64,000 nt of DNA from JAQUCI01 sp034932685 (GTDB lineage Bacteria; Bacillota_I; Bacilli_A; Erysipelotrichales; Erysipelotrichaceae): the NCBI GenBank assembly GCA_034932685.1, contig JAYFOM010000016.1:13390-77389 (forward strand), in the 5' to 3' direction. Positions 1 through 7,726 of the stretch are shown piece after piece (the stretch's first letter is position 1; each line of letters opens with the position of its first letter). Both the position numbers and the translations under genes were made by a program. The notes under the pieces were generated by a model, which did not search any database, was not told where the DNA came from, and saw only the letters and a list, made by a program, of their open reading frames with translations.

Positions 1-516
1 GAGATTGGAGCACTTGCAGAACCCATTCCTTCTGAATCAAATAGTGTCAGATCATATGTTGCGGAACAGTTTCCAGATATTTTTAATCATTCAACTATTT
101 ATTTAAAGTCGGTAACTCCACTAAGAACCTTTTTTGAAAAATTACTGATTCTTCACAGGGAAGCACATCGATTAAATGGTAATTATCCTACCCGTTACTC
201 TAGACATTATTACGATGTCTATCAAATGTTAAAGAGTGAGTTGAAAAATGAATCATTAGAAAACATCGAATTATTCAAAGAAGTCGTTGAGTTTAAGAAA
301 AAGTTTTACCAGAGTAATTGGGCAAGATATGATGATTTTTATAACGGTGATGTCAGACTGATTCCTGGTAAGGAAGCAATAGCAATATTTACTGATGATT
401 ATCACAAAATGAAGGAAATGATTTTCGGTGATATTCCAACATTTGAAGTGATTATGGATACGATTGCACAATACAATGAAGAAATAAACAAATCTATTAA
501 GCAAATCTTGAAATAG
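1..516 (+). CDS. AbiEii/AbiGii-type nucleotidyltransferase toxin, C-terminal part (5' end outside window)
   Basis: The frame is open from the first base, so the gene starts upstream; 171 C-terminal residues are visible and the internal ATG at 226 is not the true start. The motif TPLRTFFEKLLILHREAHR followed by RYSRHYYDVYQM is typical of the C-terminal half of AbiEii-family toxins, the nucleotidyltransferase toxins of type IV toxin-antitoxin and phage-abortive systems. The N-terminal catalytic core (GS motif and acidic residues) and any AbiEi antitoxin gene would lie to the left and cannot be checked. A small 6-bp hairpin (526-546) without a T-run follows. A decayed recombinase lies just downstream, which suggests a mobile island. 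The family call is by motif recognition only. Confidence 0.75.
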   Translation, partial: EIGALAEPIPSESNSVRSYVAEQFPDIFNHSTIYLKSVTPLRTFFEKLLILHREAHRLNGNYPTRYSRHYYDVYQMLKSELKNESLENIELFKEVVEFKKKFYQSNWARYDDFYNGDVRLIPGKEAIAIFTDDYHKMKEMIFGDIPTFEVIMDTIAQYNEEINKSIKQILK

Positions 517-598
517 TAAGATCATGCGACAAATCGATTCTGTCGCGAATCATTAGTAGTACGAATAAAGTTAGGCTATTTGTTTTATGATGGCACCT

Positions 599-616
599 GT
601 GGGCTCGAATTCCCCG
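599..616 (+). other. tRNA T-arm-like fragment, possible attachment-site relic
   Basis: The stretch reads like the T-arm of a tRNA (GGG, then CTCGAAT, then TCCCC) but has no tRNA body and an imperfect stem. It sits about 50 bases beyond the 3' end of a tyrosine recombinase relic, where an att site in a tRNA gene is often found. This is a weak similarity. Confidence 0.2.
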
Positions 617-621
617 TAAGA

Positions 622-657
622 AGAAAAAAAACACTAGATCTTAATTGACTGGTGCTT
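622..657 (-). terminator. Rho-independent terminator of the recombinase relic
   Basis: Read on the minus strand, GCACCAG and CTAGTGT form a stem with one G-U pair around an AT-rich loop, followed directly by a run of eight T. It lies just after the stop of the minus-strand recombinase relic. Confidence 0.6.
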
Positions 658-664
658 TCTACTA

Positions 665-1144
665 TTATGGATGATACATTTTATTAACTGCATCAATTAA
701 GACATTCACATCAAGGTGAGTGTACACTCTTTCGGTTAGTGTCATTGCGCCTTGATGTTCAACTATTTTCTTTGTGGTTGTCGGTTCAACTTTTGCTTCA
801 GCTAATAATGAAATGCATGTATGTCTTGTATCATGCGGTCTATAATTCATACCCAGCAGTTTTAGGATTTGTTGCCAATAAGAGTCATAGTAGTTGCGAT
901 ACAAAAAGGATTTATGATCCAGTGTGCAAAGAAGTGTCTCTGTCTTGGATTTGTTATACCAATCAGTAAAGAATGGCAGGATACAATCTGCGATGGGAAC
1001 CCTGCGGATTCCATTTTCTGTTTTACTGATAATTACATCAAAGTATTGTTCATCTAAGTTAATATTCTATTTCTTAAGTTCGAGTATCTCAGAAATTCGT
1101 ACTCCTGTATAGATTAGCAATAGAATTACTTGGTAGTATTGATT
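665..1144 (-). pseudogene. Tyrosine recombinase (phage integrase) relic, C-terminal catalytic half
   Basis: Reading the minus strand from 1144, one frame gives about 160 codons interrupted only by a TAG at 1067-1069. Before the stop it contains TGVRISEILELKK, which carries the first catalytic Arg of tyrosine recombinases. After it come HDTRHTCISLL (the His-x-x-Arg box), a further His in EHQGA and the VYTHL segment with the nucleophilic Tyr. A TGA at 1145-1147 closes the frame upstream, so the N-terminal DNA-binding domain is missing. The gene is therefore both truncated and stopped. The ordered motifs make the family call firm; loss of function is inferred from the TAG and the missing N-terminus. 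It probably once moved the island that carries the AbiEii-like gene. Confidence 0.8.
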
Positions 1145-1412
1145 TCAGATAATTATCATCATAATCCCTTCTTTCTATTATACAAAAGTGCGTCTATACG
1201 CAAAAATATTAAATAGATTTGTGAAGTAAAGCAATAAATATGATTTAATATTCCTTTACTACTGTGTGACAAACTAGCAACTTATATTGTGTTTTGGGAA
1301 GTTTATTTAATTAATGTAAGGTATCATAAAGTAGTAAATACTCCTAATATTCTTTGTTTAATAGACTTTTAAATTAAGTAAACATTTAATCAATACGATA
1401 ATAAAATTTATA

Positions 1413-1442
1413 AAAAACTCTCACTGTTGTTGGAGTTTTTAT
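1413..1442 (+). terminator. Hairpin with T-run, probable terminator
   Basis: AAAAACTC and GAGTTTTT are perfect complements separated by 12 bases, and the 3' arm runs into T residues. No gene clearly ends just before it. The A-run on the other side means it could work in either direction. Confidence 0.45.
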
Positions 1443-1537
1443 TTTATATTTCAATCAAAGCAAATGCTTGATAGTAACAAATCTAATAAAGTGATAATTC
1501 GAAATAAATTGTCTTGTTTATTGGTTTAGTAAGATAA

Positions 1538-1546
1538 TGATATAAT
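1538..1546 (+). promoter_or_regulatory. Extended -10 promoter for gpsA
   Basis: TGATATAAT matches the extended -10 form (TGn-TATAAT) 20 bases before the start codon. No good -35 box is seen at the usual distance. Confidence 0.55.
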
Positions 1547-1565
1547 AGTAAAAAAGGAGTTATTA

Positions 1566-2522
1566 ATGAAGATAACAGTTATAGGATGTGGCCGTTGGGG
1601 CTCATTGATCGCATGGTATCTAGATAGTATAAAACAAGAAGTGACGCTTTATGGTAGGAAATCTTCTAAGCATATGCAGAGGTTTATGATAGAACGCAAG
1701 AATGATGTTATCAGTTTGCCAGCATCTATTAAGTTAAGTAATGATCTAGATGTGATTAACGAGGCAGAAATTGTGATCATTTCGGTAAATAGTCAAGGAT
1801 TTCAAGCTTTAATGGATGAGTTAAAGAAATACAAACCAAAAAACAAAGTTTTCGTATTGTGTATGAAGGGAATTGAAATCGCAACTGAAAGAAGACTATC
1901 GCAAGTTGCCAAGGATAACTTAGATGAATCAAACAAAGTTGCGGTATGGCTGGGACCAGGACATGTACAAGAGCTAGCTAATGGTATCCCAAACTGTATG
2001 GTTATTGATAGTGATGATGAAGAAGCTAAAAAACTCTTGGTAGATGCTTTTTCAAGTGAACTTATTAGATTTTATTATGGTCAAGATTTAATTGGTAATG
2101 AACTAGGTGCTGCCACCAAAAACGTTATTGGTATTGCGGCTGGCATGCTTGATGGTTTAAAGCTTTCTTCTTTGAAAGGGGCTTTAATGTCTCGAGGAAC
2201 ACGGGAGGTTGCAAGGCTAATTAAAGCTATGGGAGGCAATGAATTATCGGCTTATGGTTTATGTCATCTTGGAGATTATGAAGCTACAGTTTTCTCTAAA
2301 TATAGTCACAATCGCCAATTTGGTGAATCATTCATTAAAAACGAAGAGTATGATGAATTAGCTGAAGGTTGTTACACAGTTAAGGCGGTATTGTCATTAG
2401 CAACTAAAAATAAGGTTGATATGCCGATATGTCATGCTGTTTATCAAATACTATATAAGGATAAAGATGCTTTAGAAGTATTAAATGGATTATTTATAAG
2501 AGAGCTTAAAAACGAGTTTTAA
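1566..2522 (+). CDS. gpsA: Glycerol-3-phosphate dehydrogenase [NAD(P)+]
   Basis: This cytoplasmic enzyme reduces dihydroxyacetone phosphate to sn-glycerol 3-phosphate, the backbone for phospholipids and for glycerol-phosphate polymers. The protein has 318 residues, close to the usual 330. The Rossmann motif GCGRWG is at residues 7-12. The catalytic-lysine segment TKNVIGIAAG is present (Lys about 185), and the family signature SHNRQFGE lies in the C-terminal helical domain, in place of the more common SRNRxxG. A strong ribosome site (AAGGAG) precedes the ATG. The acetyltransferase gene starts one base after the stop, so the two are probably co-transcribed. The LTA-synthase-like gene far downstream would depend on the glycerol-phosphate supply, but that link is general rather than local. 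Confidence 0.95.
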   Translation: MKITVIGCGRWGSLIAWYLDSIKQEVTLYGRKSSKHMQRFMIERKNDVISLPASIKLSNDLDVINEAEIVIISVNSQGFQALMDELKKYKPKNKVFVLCMKGIEIATERRLSQVAKDNLDESNKVAVWLGPGHVQELANGIPNCMVIDSDDEEAKKLLVDAFSSELIRFYYGQDLIGNELGAATKNVIGIAAGMLDGLKLSSLKGALMSRGTREVARLIKAMGGNELSAYGLCHLGDYEATVFSKYSHNRQFGESFIKNEEYDELAEGCYTVKAVLSLATKNKVDMPICHAVYQILYKDKDALEVLNGLFIRELKNEF

Positions 2523-2523
2523 A

Positions 2524-3069
2524 ATGATCACACTTAAAACAGAAAGACTAACATTGCGAAGATGGATCACCAAAGATATCTTTGATTTTCATGAATTCAT
2601 GGGTGATGAGAAAATAGCAACGATGGCAGGGTTTAAACCTCATGAATCATTATGGGAAAGCCGAATCCTTCTTGATATCTTTATTAAAAAAGATTATGGT
2701 TGGGCGATATATCATAATGAAGATAAGAAGGTTATCGGTTTTGTGAGCTTGAATGATGATCCAAAAAGAGCAACAAGTCTAAATGCTAAATGTATTGGTT
2801 ACTCTTTAACAAGAAAATATTGGGGTAAAGGATTAATGGTTGAAGCGGTTAGTGCAGTTATGAGCCATGCATTTAATGATCTAAAGATTAGTTTGCTAGC
2901 AATCTATCATTATCCAGATAACCAACGATCAAAAAGAGTGATTGAAAAGCTTGGGTTTATTTATGAAGGATGCCTGCGACAATCCGCTATTCTTTTTAAT
3001 CATGAGGTTAAAGATGAATGTTGTTATTCATTAACAGCTTCTGAATACTATAAAATAAATAAAAAATAA
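2524..3069 (+). CDS. GNAT-family N-acetyltransferase, RimJ/RimL-like
   Basis: The 181-residue protein starts ITLKTERLTLRRW, the typical opening of RimJ/RimL-type acetyltransferases, which transfer acetyl from acetyl-CoA to N-terminal or side-chain amines. The segment YSLTRKYWGKGLMVEAV is the acetyl-CoA binding loop (R/Q-x-x-G-x-G/A region), and NQRSKRVIEKLGF is the conserved C-terminal part of the fold. The gene is separated from gpsA by one base and shares its transcript. The substrate cannot be told from the sequence; a ribosomal protein or a small amine are both possible. Confidence 0.85.
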   Translation: MITLKTERLTLRRWITKDIFDFHEFMGDEKIATMAGFKPHESLWESRILLDIFIKKDYGWAIYHNEDKKVIGFVSLNDDPKRATSLNAKCIGYSLTRKYWGKGLMVEAVSAVMSHAFNDLKISLLAIYHYPDNQRSKRVIEKLGFIYEGCLRQSAILFNHEVKDECCYSLTASEYYKINKK

Positions 3070-3079
3070 TGTAATCGTT

Positions 3080-3116
3080 ATCAATCAATTTCTTTCTGAA
3101 AGTGATAGATTTTTTC
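3080..3116 (+). terminator. Probable terminator of the gpsA-acetyltransferase unit
   Basis: ATCAATCA pairs with TGATAGAT with one mismatch around an inner CTTT/AAAG stem, and a run of T follows. It lies 11 bases after the acetyltransferase stop codon. Confidence 0.55.
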
Positions 3117-3128
3117 ATTTACTCTATG

Positions 3129-3134
3129 TATAAT
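3129..3134 (+). promoter_or_regulatory. -10 box of the purine permease
   Basis: A perfect TATAAT lies about 145 bases before the permease start. It implies a long leader that contains two hairpins, the second followed by a T-run. Confidence 0.45.
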
Positions 3135-3195
3135 ACATTTGTTGTTGATTAGAGGACTTATTTGTAGTTCTACAAGATAAATACTAAACCTATAG

Positions 3196-3239
3196 ACACT
3201 GTTAGATTAAAGAGTAGTAATTGACTTAGTGTTTTTTTG
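3196..3239 (+). promoter_or_regulatory. Leader attenuator-like hairpin before the purine permease
   Basis: ACACT (3196-3200) pairs with AGTGT (3228-3232) and is followed by seven T, all inside the transcribed leader and about 40 bases before the start codon. An upstream hairpin, AGGACT with AGTTCT (3153-3170), could compete or act as a sensor stem. AzgA-type permeases are often governed by purine riboswitches, but I could not fit the purine aptamer consensus with confidence. The attenuator is therefore a structural observation and its ligand is unknown. Confidence 0.4.
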
Positions 3240-3279
3240 TCGTTTAATCAATACCATATAAAATAAAGGGGGAATTTAG

Positions 3280-4632
3280 ATGTTTAAACTCAAAGAGAAC
3301 AACACAAATGTCTCAACTGAGATTATCGCTGGTTTATCAACATTCTTTGCGATGGCTTACATTATTGTTGTTAATCCGGCAATCTTAAGTCAAGCTGGAA
3401 TGGAATGGGGAGCAGTATTTCTAGCAACCATTATTGCGGCTGTTATTGGAACTTTGATCATGGGCTTAGTTGCTAATGTGCCTTATGCACAAGCTCCGGG
3501 AATGGGCTTAAATGCATTCTTTGTTTATACAGTTTGTTTTACATTAGGTTTTACATGGCAACAAGCTTTATCAATGGTGTTTCTATGTGGATTGATCAAC
3601 ATTTTGATCACTGTCACAAAGATTCGTAAAGCTATCATTAAATCAATACCAAGAAGTCTACAAAGTGCTATTGGTGGCGGTATTGGTATTTTTGTAGCTT
3701 ATATTGGTATCTTAAATGTTGGACTTATTAATTTCGGTGCAGGGGTTCCATCATTGAGTTCATTAAATGATAACGTGATATGGGTATTCTTGATTGGTTT
3801 AGTTGTAACTATTATCTTACTCGTTAAAAAGATAAAAGGAGCTATCTTAGTTGGTATCATTGTATCAACGCTTGTCGGTATCCCACTTGGAGTAACATCA
3901 GCGACTGAATCGATAAGTTTTATGGAAGCATTCAGAGTATTACCAACGACATTTGGAGTAATCTTTACTTCAGCAGGTATTCCGTCACTAATTGCCGACG
4001 CGGCTAAACTACCTTTAGTGTTGATCACAATATTCTCATTTAGTTTATCTGATACATTTGATACTATTGGAACCTTTATTGGTACTGGAAGACGTAGCGG
4101 TATCTTTAGTGAAGAAGATGAAAAGGCAATGGAAACAAGTTCAGGCTTTAAATCTAAAATGGATAAAGCATTATTTGCGGATGCTACAGCAACATCAATT
4201 GGTGCCATCTTTGGTACATCAAATACAACTACTTATGTTGAAAGCGCAGCTGGTATTGGCGCTGGTGGTAGAACTGGTTTAACCAGTGTTGTTGTTGCTC
4301 TATGTTTCTTTATCAGTGCTTTCTTTTCAAATCTAGTAAGTTCAATTCCGCTTGCGGCTGCTGCACCAGCATTAGTCATCGTTGGTGTGATGATGTTATC
4401 AGCATTTAAAGAAATTAATTGGGATGATTTTGAAGAAGCAGTTCCTGCATTTTTTGCTGGTATCTTTATGGCCTTATGTTATAGTATTTCATATGGTATC
4501 GCGGTTGGATTTATCTTTTATTGTTTGATCAAAATCATTAAGAATGAGGCTAAATCAATTCATCCAATACTATGGGTAGCGACGATATTATTTATCATCA
4601 ACTTTGTATTAATGGCATATATTAACAAGTAA
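3280..4632 (+). CDS. NCS2-family hypoxanthine/guanine/adenine permease, AzgA/PbuG type
   Basis: This is a 450-residue integral membrane protein with about 12-14 hydrophobic segments that imports purine bases by proton symport. The AzgA-subfamily signatures are clear: AQAPGMGLNAFF near residue 70, DTFDTIGTFIGTG near 260, and TSNTTTYVESAAGIGAGGRT near 310. These place it with PbuG/PbuO/AzgA rather than with the xanthine/uracil branch. A strong GGGGGA-type ribosome site lies before the ATG. It forms a single-gene unit with its own promoter, a structured leader that may attenuate transcription, and a strong terminator. Which base it prefers cannot be read from the sequence. Confidence 0.93.
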   Translation: MFKLKENNTNVSTEIIAGLSTFFAMAYIIVVNPAILSQAGMEWGAVFLATIIAAVIGTLIMGLVANVPYAQAPGMGLNAFFVYTVCFTLGFTWQQALSMVFLCGLINILITVTKIRKAIIKSIPRSLQSAIGGGIGIFVAYIGILNVGLINFGAGVPSLSSLNDNVIWVFLIGLVVTIILLVKKIKGAILVGIIVSTLVGIPLGVTSATESISFMEAFRVLPTTFGVIFTSAGIPSLIADAAKLPLVLITIFSFSLSDTFDTIGTFIGTGRRSGIFSEEDEKAMETSSGFKSKMDKALFADATATSIGAIFGTSNTTTYVESAAGIGAGGRTGLTSVVVALCFFISAFFSNLVSSIPLAAAAPALVIVGVMMLSAFKEINWDDFEEAVPAFFAGIFMALCYSISYGIAVGFIFYCLIKIIKNEAKSIHPILWVATILFIINFVLMAYINK

Positions 4633-4654
4633 CTAACAACTACTTATTATTGTT

Positions 4655-4692
4655 TAATCCCCACTAACTAAGCGAGTGGGGATTATAATTTT
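4655..4692 (+). terminator. Strong terminator after the purine permease
   Basis: An 11-bp perfect stem, TAATCCCCACT with AGTGGGGATTA, closes a 9-base loop and is followed by a short T-rich tail. It starts 22 bases after the stop codon. Confidence 0.85.
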
Positions 4693-4751
4693 ATGCAAAT
4701 GTAATACTTTATAAAAAGTATTGATAATAGCCAATTTTGCCGGTTTTTTCG

Positions 4752-4780
4752 TTGACAATATTATTTGATAATGTTATGCT
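4752..4780 (+). promoter_or_regulatory. Sigma-A-type promoter of the tRNA pair
   Basis: A consensus TTGACA (4752-4757) is separated by exactly 17 bases from TATGCT (4775-4780). It lies 22 bases before the first tRNA base, as expected for a stable-RNA promoter. Confidence 0.8.
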
Positions 4781-4802
4781 AATTAAGCATTTGGTAATTA
4801 AC

Positions 4803-4879
<77 letters not shown>

Positions 4880-4897
4880 ATTACTAAATTTATTCCA

Positions 4898-4973
4898 GGG
4901 GTTTTAGCTCAGCTGGGAGAGCACCTGCCTTGCACGCAGGGGGTCAGGGGTTCGAACCCCCTAAGCTCCACCA
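4898..4973 (+). tRNA. tRNA-Ala (anticodon TGC)
   Basis: The 76-base gene has acceptor GGGGTTT pairing with AAGCTCC (two G-U pairs), a normal D-arm, anticodon loop CTTGCAC with anticodon TGC, T-arm GGGGTTCGAACCCC and an encoded CCA. It shares the promoter of tRNA-Ile and is followed by a terminator, so the two form a dicistronic tRNA unit. Confidence 0.97.
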
Positions 4974-4984
4974 TATGTAAACAC

Positions 4985-5005
4985 ACCGCTATATTAGCGG
5001 TTTTT
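4985..5005 (+). terminator. Terminator of the tRNA unit
   Basis: ACCGCT pairs perfectly with AGCGGT around ATATT and is followed by a run of T. It lies 12 bases after the tRNA-Ala CCA. Confidence 0.85.
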
Positions 5006-5100
5006 ATTTTAAATCAAAATTATTGGATGTATAATATAAATAAGATCAAGTATCATTCCAAAAAATAATATGTAATTAATTGTATTAGAAATTTTATGAC

Positions 5101-5131
5101 TTGTTAGTAATAGTTCTATTTCAACTATAAT
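5101..5131 (+). promoter_or_regulatory. Possible promoter of the large exported protein
   Basis: TTGTTA (5101-5106) and TATAAT (5126-5131) are 19 bases apart, slightly long. They are 66 bases before the preferred start codon. Confidence 0.4.
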
Positions 5132-5196
5132 AGTGGATTCTTTGCTTATTTGTGATCATCTTTTATATCCATCAATACAATAGGGAGGATAGTTTG

Positions 5197-7626
5197 ATGA
5201 AGCCGAAGAACAAGCGCTTTTATCTATTAGTTGGTTTTTTTGGTGTTGCGTTAGTGATATTTGCTGTAGTCATTACAATGATGAAAAAAGACAAAATAGT
5301 TCCTAATAATGATGACCCTTTAATAAATCAAACAGATAATGAAGATATTGTTGAAGTTGATCCTAACAGTGATAAGGAAGATTTCATTTCATCTTTGATA
5401 AGTGTTGATGAAATAGTGCTAAGCGAACATGATAAATTCGCGATGATTGATTTTGATGATCGCGTATTCTCACCAATCTACGATCCGGCAATATCACTTA
5501 TAGCTGATAGTGGACTTGATTTCAGTAAAAAGGTTAGTGCTCCTTATTCTTGTATAGTAACACCTGATAGTAATCAAATAAGAACATTCAATTTTCAGTT
5601 TAATCAAAATATTTCAGCTAGTAAGTATGTTTGGCAAGTTTCTTTTTATCCGTTTAGTGGAGTTGAAACATCATTAGCCACAGAATCAAGTAATCTTTTA
5701 CAAAGTGGTGAGTTACCAAAAACCGCAACCTCACTTACGATTGATTTTTCAAAAGTATTTAAAGCAGAGAAAGCATTCTTCCATCCACAACAAAGTAGAT
5801 TTAGTATCGATGTCTCAAAGAACTTAAAATTTCTATCATCGGAAAAAACAGTAACAGATGCATTAGATAATTTTACAATGATTCCACTTAGGACTTATTA
5901 TGTAAGGGTGTTTCCAGTTGATAGTTTGGGAAATAGTATAGGCGATGCTGGAGTTGGATTACCCGTATTATATGGTGATATTAAGCCAGCGGGTTCAACT
6001 AGAAATCGCTTGCCGATGCTTGCGACGAAGTTTTCACTTCTGCTTGCTAAGCATTCTGGAACAGTAACACATAATGGTGAGTTTCCCAATAATTTTGTTG
6101 ATAAAGATGAAACGACAATATTTAATACTGATTCAAAAACATACTCGGTGTTACCATCTGGATATCCAACAAATACACAAGAATTGTTAATACAGGTAAG
6201 TTTAATCAATTTTACTCAAAATGATTGGTCTAATACACCAGGTCTTGTCTATGAAAAAAGATTGAGTACTGATCATCCGGATTTTAAAGATTTAAAGAAT
6301 ATTAATAGTACATTTGGTATCATACTTGATTTTTCTACGTTTGTTCCAAGTGATAATAATTTACCAAATGATAAGTATATTCGCTATTATGTTCGTGCTA
6401 TTGCATTGTCTGATGGTGTACAGCCCGCAACCGCAAGCGCAACATATTCAGAAACGGTAGTTATTGATTATGGTAAAAATCAAGCACAGGGCTTTAAGTT
6501 TTATCCTGAGATCAAGATTAGTCCAGAGGTACCAACAGTTGAAAAACTTTCTTTTACCCCAGTACATTGGGAAGCCCCAGGATGGCAGTATCATTATGTT
6601 GTAACACGTCAACCAACTGAAAAAGAAGTGTTTGTCGTTTGGGGTAGCAACAATCTCTATTCGGGGTTTCCAATAGGGACAAAAATAGACTTTACACCAA
6701 AGCCTGAAAACAAATCTTGGTGGGAAGAAGCTTGGGATGCTATTTCCGATTTCTTCAGTGATTTGGTTGATTTTACAGCTAAATTAGTGAATTGGGTTAG
6801 TAAGGCATATGCCGATTTAAAATCGGGCGTCATCAATATTGCTGTTTCAACGCTTCCTGAGTCTTGGCAAGGACCAATGCGTAAAGCATTAACAGCCATG
6901 GTTGACTATGGATTAGCATCAATCGGTATACCACCATCATTACCAAACTTTGATCAATTAGCAAGTATGGGTAAAGATTATCTCGCTACTCTAGCCATGG
7001 AACAAGCAGGGATACCGGCAGATTCAATCATAGAATATGGGGTTGAAGAATTAGCTGAAGAAGTATCCAATAATCTAACTAAATCAGCTAAATCAGCATC
7101 ACCTAATCCAATGAATTGGAATTTTGTAAAATTGGATGATGATTATCTTTATCGACCAGCTTATATCATGATTGAACTCTACAATCCTTATAATGAAGCA
7201 ACACCATCAGGTAAATTATCATTGATCGTAGATAAGTTTATGGATATGAGTAAAAATGGTTTCGATCCAACAATAACAAGATTATACGCTCTTTATGGCT
7301 CATCATACATTTGTCTGTTTAAGCCGGTTTATGGAATGGAGATTCCATCCCTTGCCCCGGGGCAACATTTAACTATTCCAATCATTCTTGAACCCTATCT
7401 TGGTATACCACTTCCTGGAACTTCATCACCAGTATCATCAGAAGGGTTTCATCACATGTATGGTTTAGGCGAGTACAATTTTAGTGTTAACATAAGTTAT
7501 GAACTTCCACCAATTAGTGAAAGTGCAAAGAAACAAGGATACACTGAAGAGGCAATTTATAGCTATACATCAAATGGTAGCTCATTTAGCTTTACTATTG
7601 ATCCTTCTAATAACTACAATAAATAA
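5197..7626 (+). CDS. Large exported or membrane-anchored protein of unknown function
   Basis: The ATG at 5197 is chosen because GGGAGG lies 8-10 bases upstream; an in-frame ATG at 5152 has no ribosome site. The 809-residue protein has a short basic start and one hydrophobic segment (about residues 11-32), then a long extracellular part. The first 400 or so residues look like beta-rich, fibronectin-like modules with repeated phrases about positions and directions of strands (for example YYVRVFPVD and YYVRAIALS). Residues about 505-640 are helical and rich in Trp and acidic residues (SWWEEAWDAISDFFSDLVDF), and the rest is beta-rich again. I do not recognise a named family. It stands alone between the tRNA unit and the nitroreductase gene. 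Confidence 0.75.
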   Translation: MKPKNKRFYLLVGFFGVALVIFAVVITMMKKDKIVPNNDDPLINQTDNEDIVEVDPNSDKEDFISSLISVDEIVLSEHDKFAMIDFDDRVFSPIYDPAISLIADSGLDFSKKVSAPYSCIVTPDSNQIRTFNFQFNQNISASKYVWQVSFYPFSGVETSLATESSNLLQSGELPKTATSLTIDFSKVFKAEKAFFHPQQSRFSIDVSKNLKFLSSEKTVTDALDNFTMIPLRTYYVRVFPVDSLGNSIGDAGVGLPVLYGDIKPAGSTRNRLPMLATKFSLLLAKHSGTVTHNGEFPNNFVDKDETTIFNTDSKTYSVLPSGYPTNTQELLIQVSLINFTQNDWSNTPGLVYEKRLSTDHPDFKDLKNINSTFGIILDFSTFVPSDNNLPNDKYIRYYVRAIALSDGVQPATASATYSETVVIDYGKNQAQGFKFYPEIKISPEVPTVEKLSFTPVHWEAPGWQYHYVVTRQPTEKEVFVVWGSNNLYSGFPIGTKIDFTPKPENKSWWEEAWDAISDFFSDLVDFTAKLVNWVSKAYADLKSGVINIAVSTLPESWQGPMRKALTAMVDYGLASIGIPPSLPNFDQLASMGKDYLATLAMEQAGIPADSIIEYGVEELAEEVSNNLTKSAKSASPNPMNWNFVKLDDDYLYRPAYIMIELYNPYNEATPSGKLSLIVDKFMDMSKNGFDPTITRLYALYGSSYICLFKPVYGMEIPSLAPGQHLTIPIILEPYLGIPLPGTSSPVSSEGFHHMYGLGEYNFSVNISYELPPISESAKKQGYTEEAIYSYTSNGSSFSFTIDPSNNYNK

Positions 7627-7697
7627 ATAAAGTAAAACAACATGATTGATTTTCATTTTTACCATATCAAATGTACTAACAATGATTAGCTTATTCT

Positions 7698-7706
7698 TGA
7701 TATAAT
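7698..7706 (+). promoter_or_regulatory. Extended -10 promoter
   Basis: TGATATAAT lies 20 bases before the start of the nitroreductase gene, with GAGGAG between. No clear -35 box is seen. Confidence 0.5.
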
Positions 7707-7726
7707 AAACTTGAGGAGTTGATTGT

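Larger units (their letters stand above)
1148..1565. other. Non-coding AT-rich spacer
   Basis: No convincing reading frame is visible on either strand in this 418-base stretch. It holds a terminator-like hairpin near 1413-1440 and the promoter and ribosome site (AAAAAGGAG) of the downstream gpsA. The rest is AT-rich and may include further mobile-element debris that I cannot identify. Confidence 0.5.

Noticed and set aside
271..525. Minus-strand open frame of 84 codons
   Set aside because: It lies fully opposite the AbiEii-like gene, whose frame has clear family motifs. It looks like a shadow.
739..1112. Several plus-strand frames of 60-76 codons
   Set aside because: They are antisense to the integrase relic, which has ordered catalytic motifs.
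3121..3200. Purine riboswitch before the permease
   Set aside because: A TATAAT and a TTCTAC are present and the ends TCTAT/ATAGA could pair, but the P2 and P3 helices and the loop-loop bases do not fit the known aptamer. TATAAT is better read as the -10 box.
3699..4208. Minus-strand frame of 169 codons
   Set aside because: It is opposite the AzgA-type permease and has an Ile/Pro/Ser-rich composition typical of an antisense shadow.
5152..5196. Upstream start for the large exported protein
   Set aside because: The ATG at 5152 has no ribosome site, whereas GGGAGG lies before the ATG at 5197.
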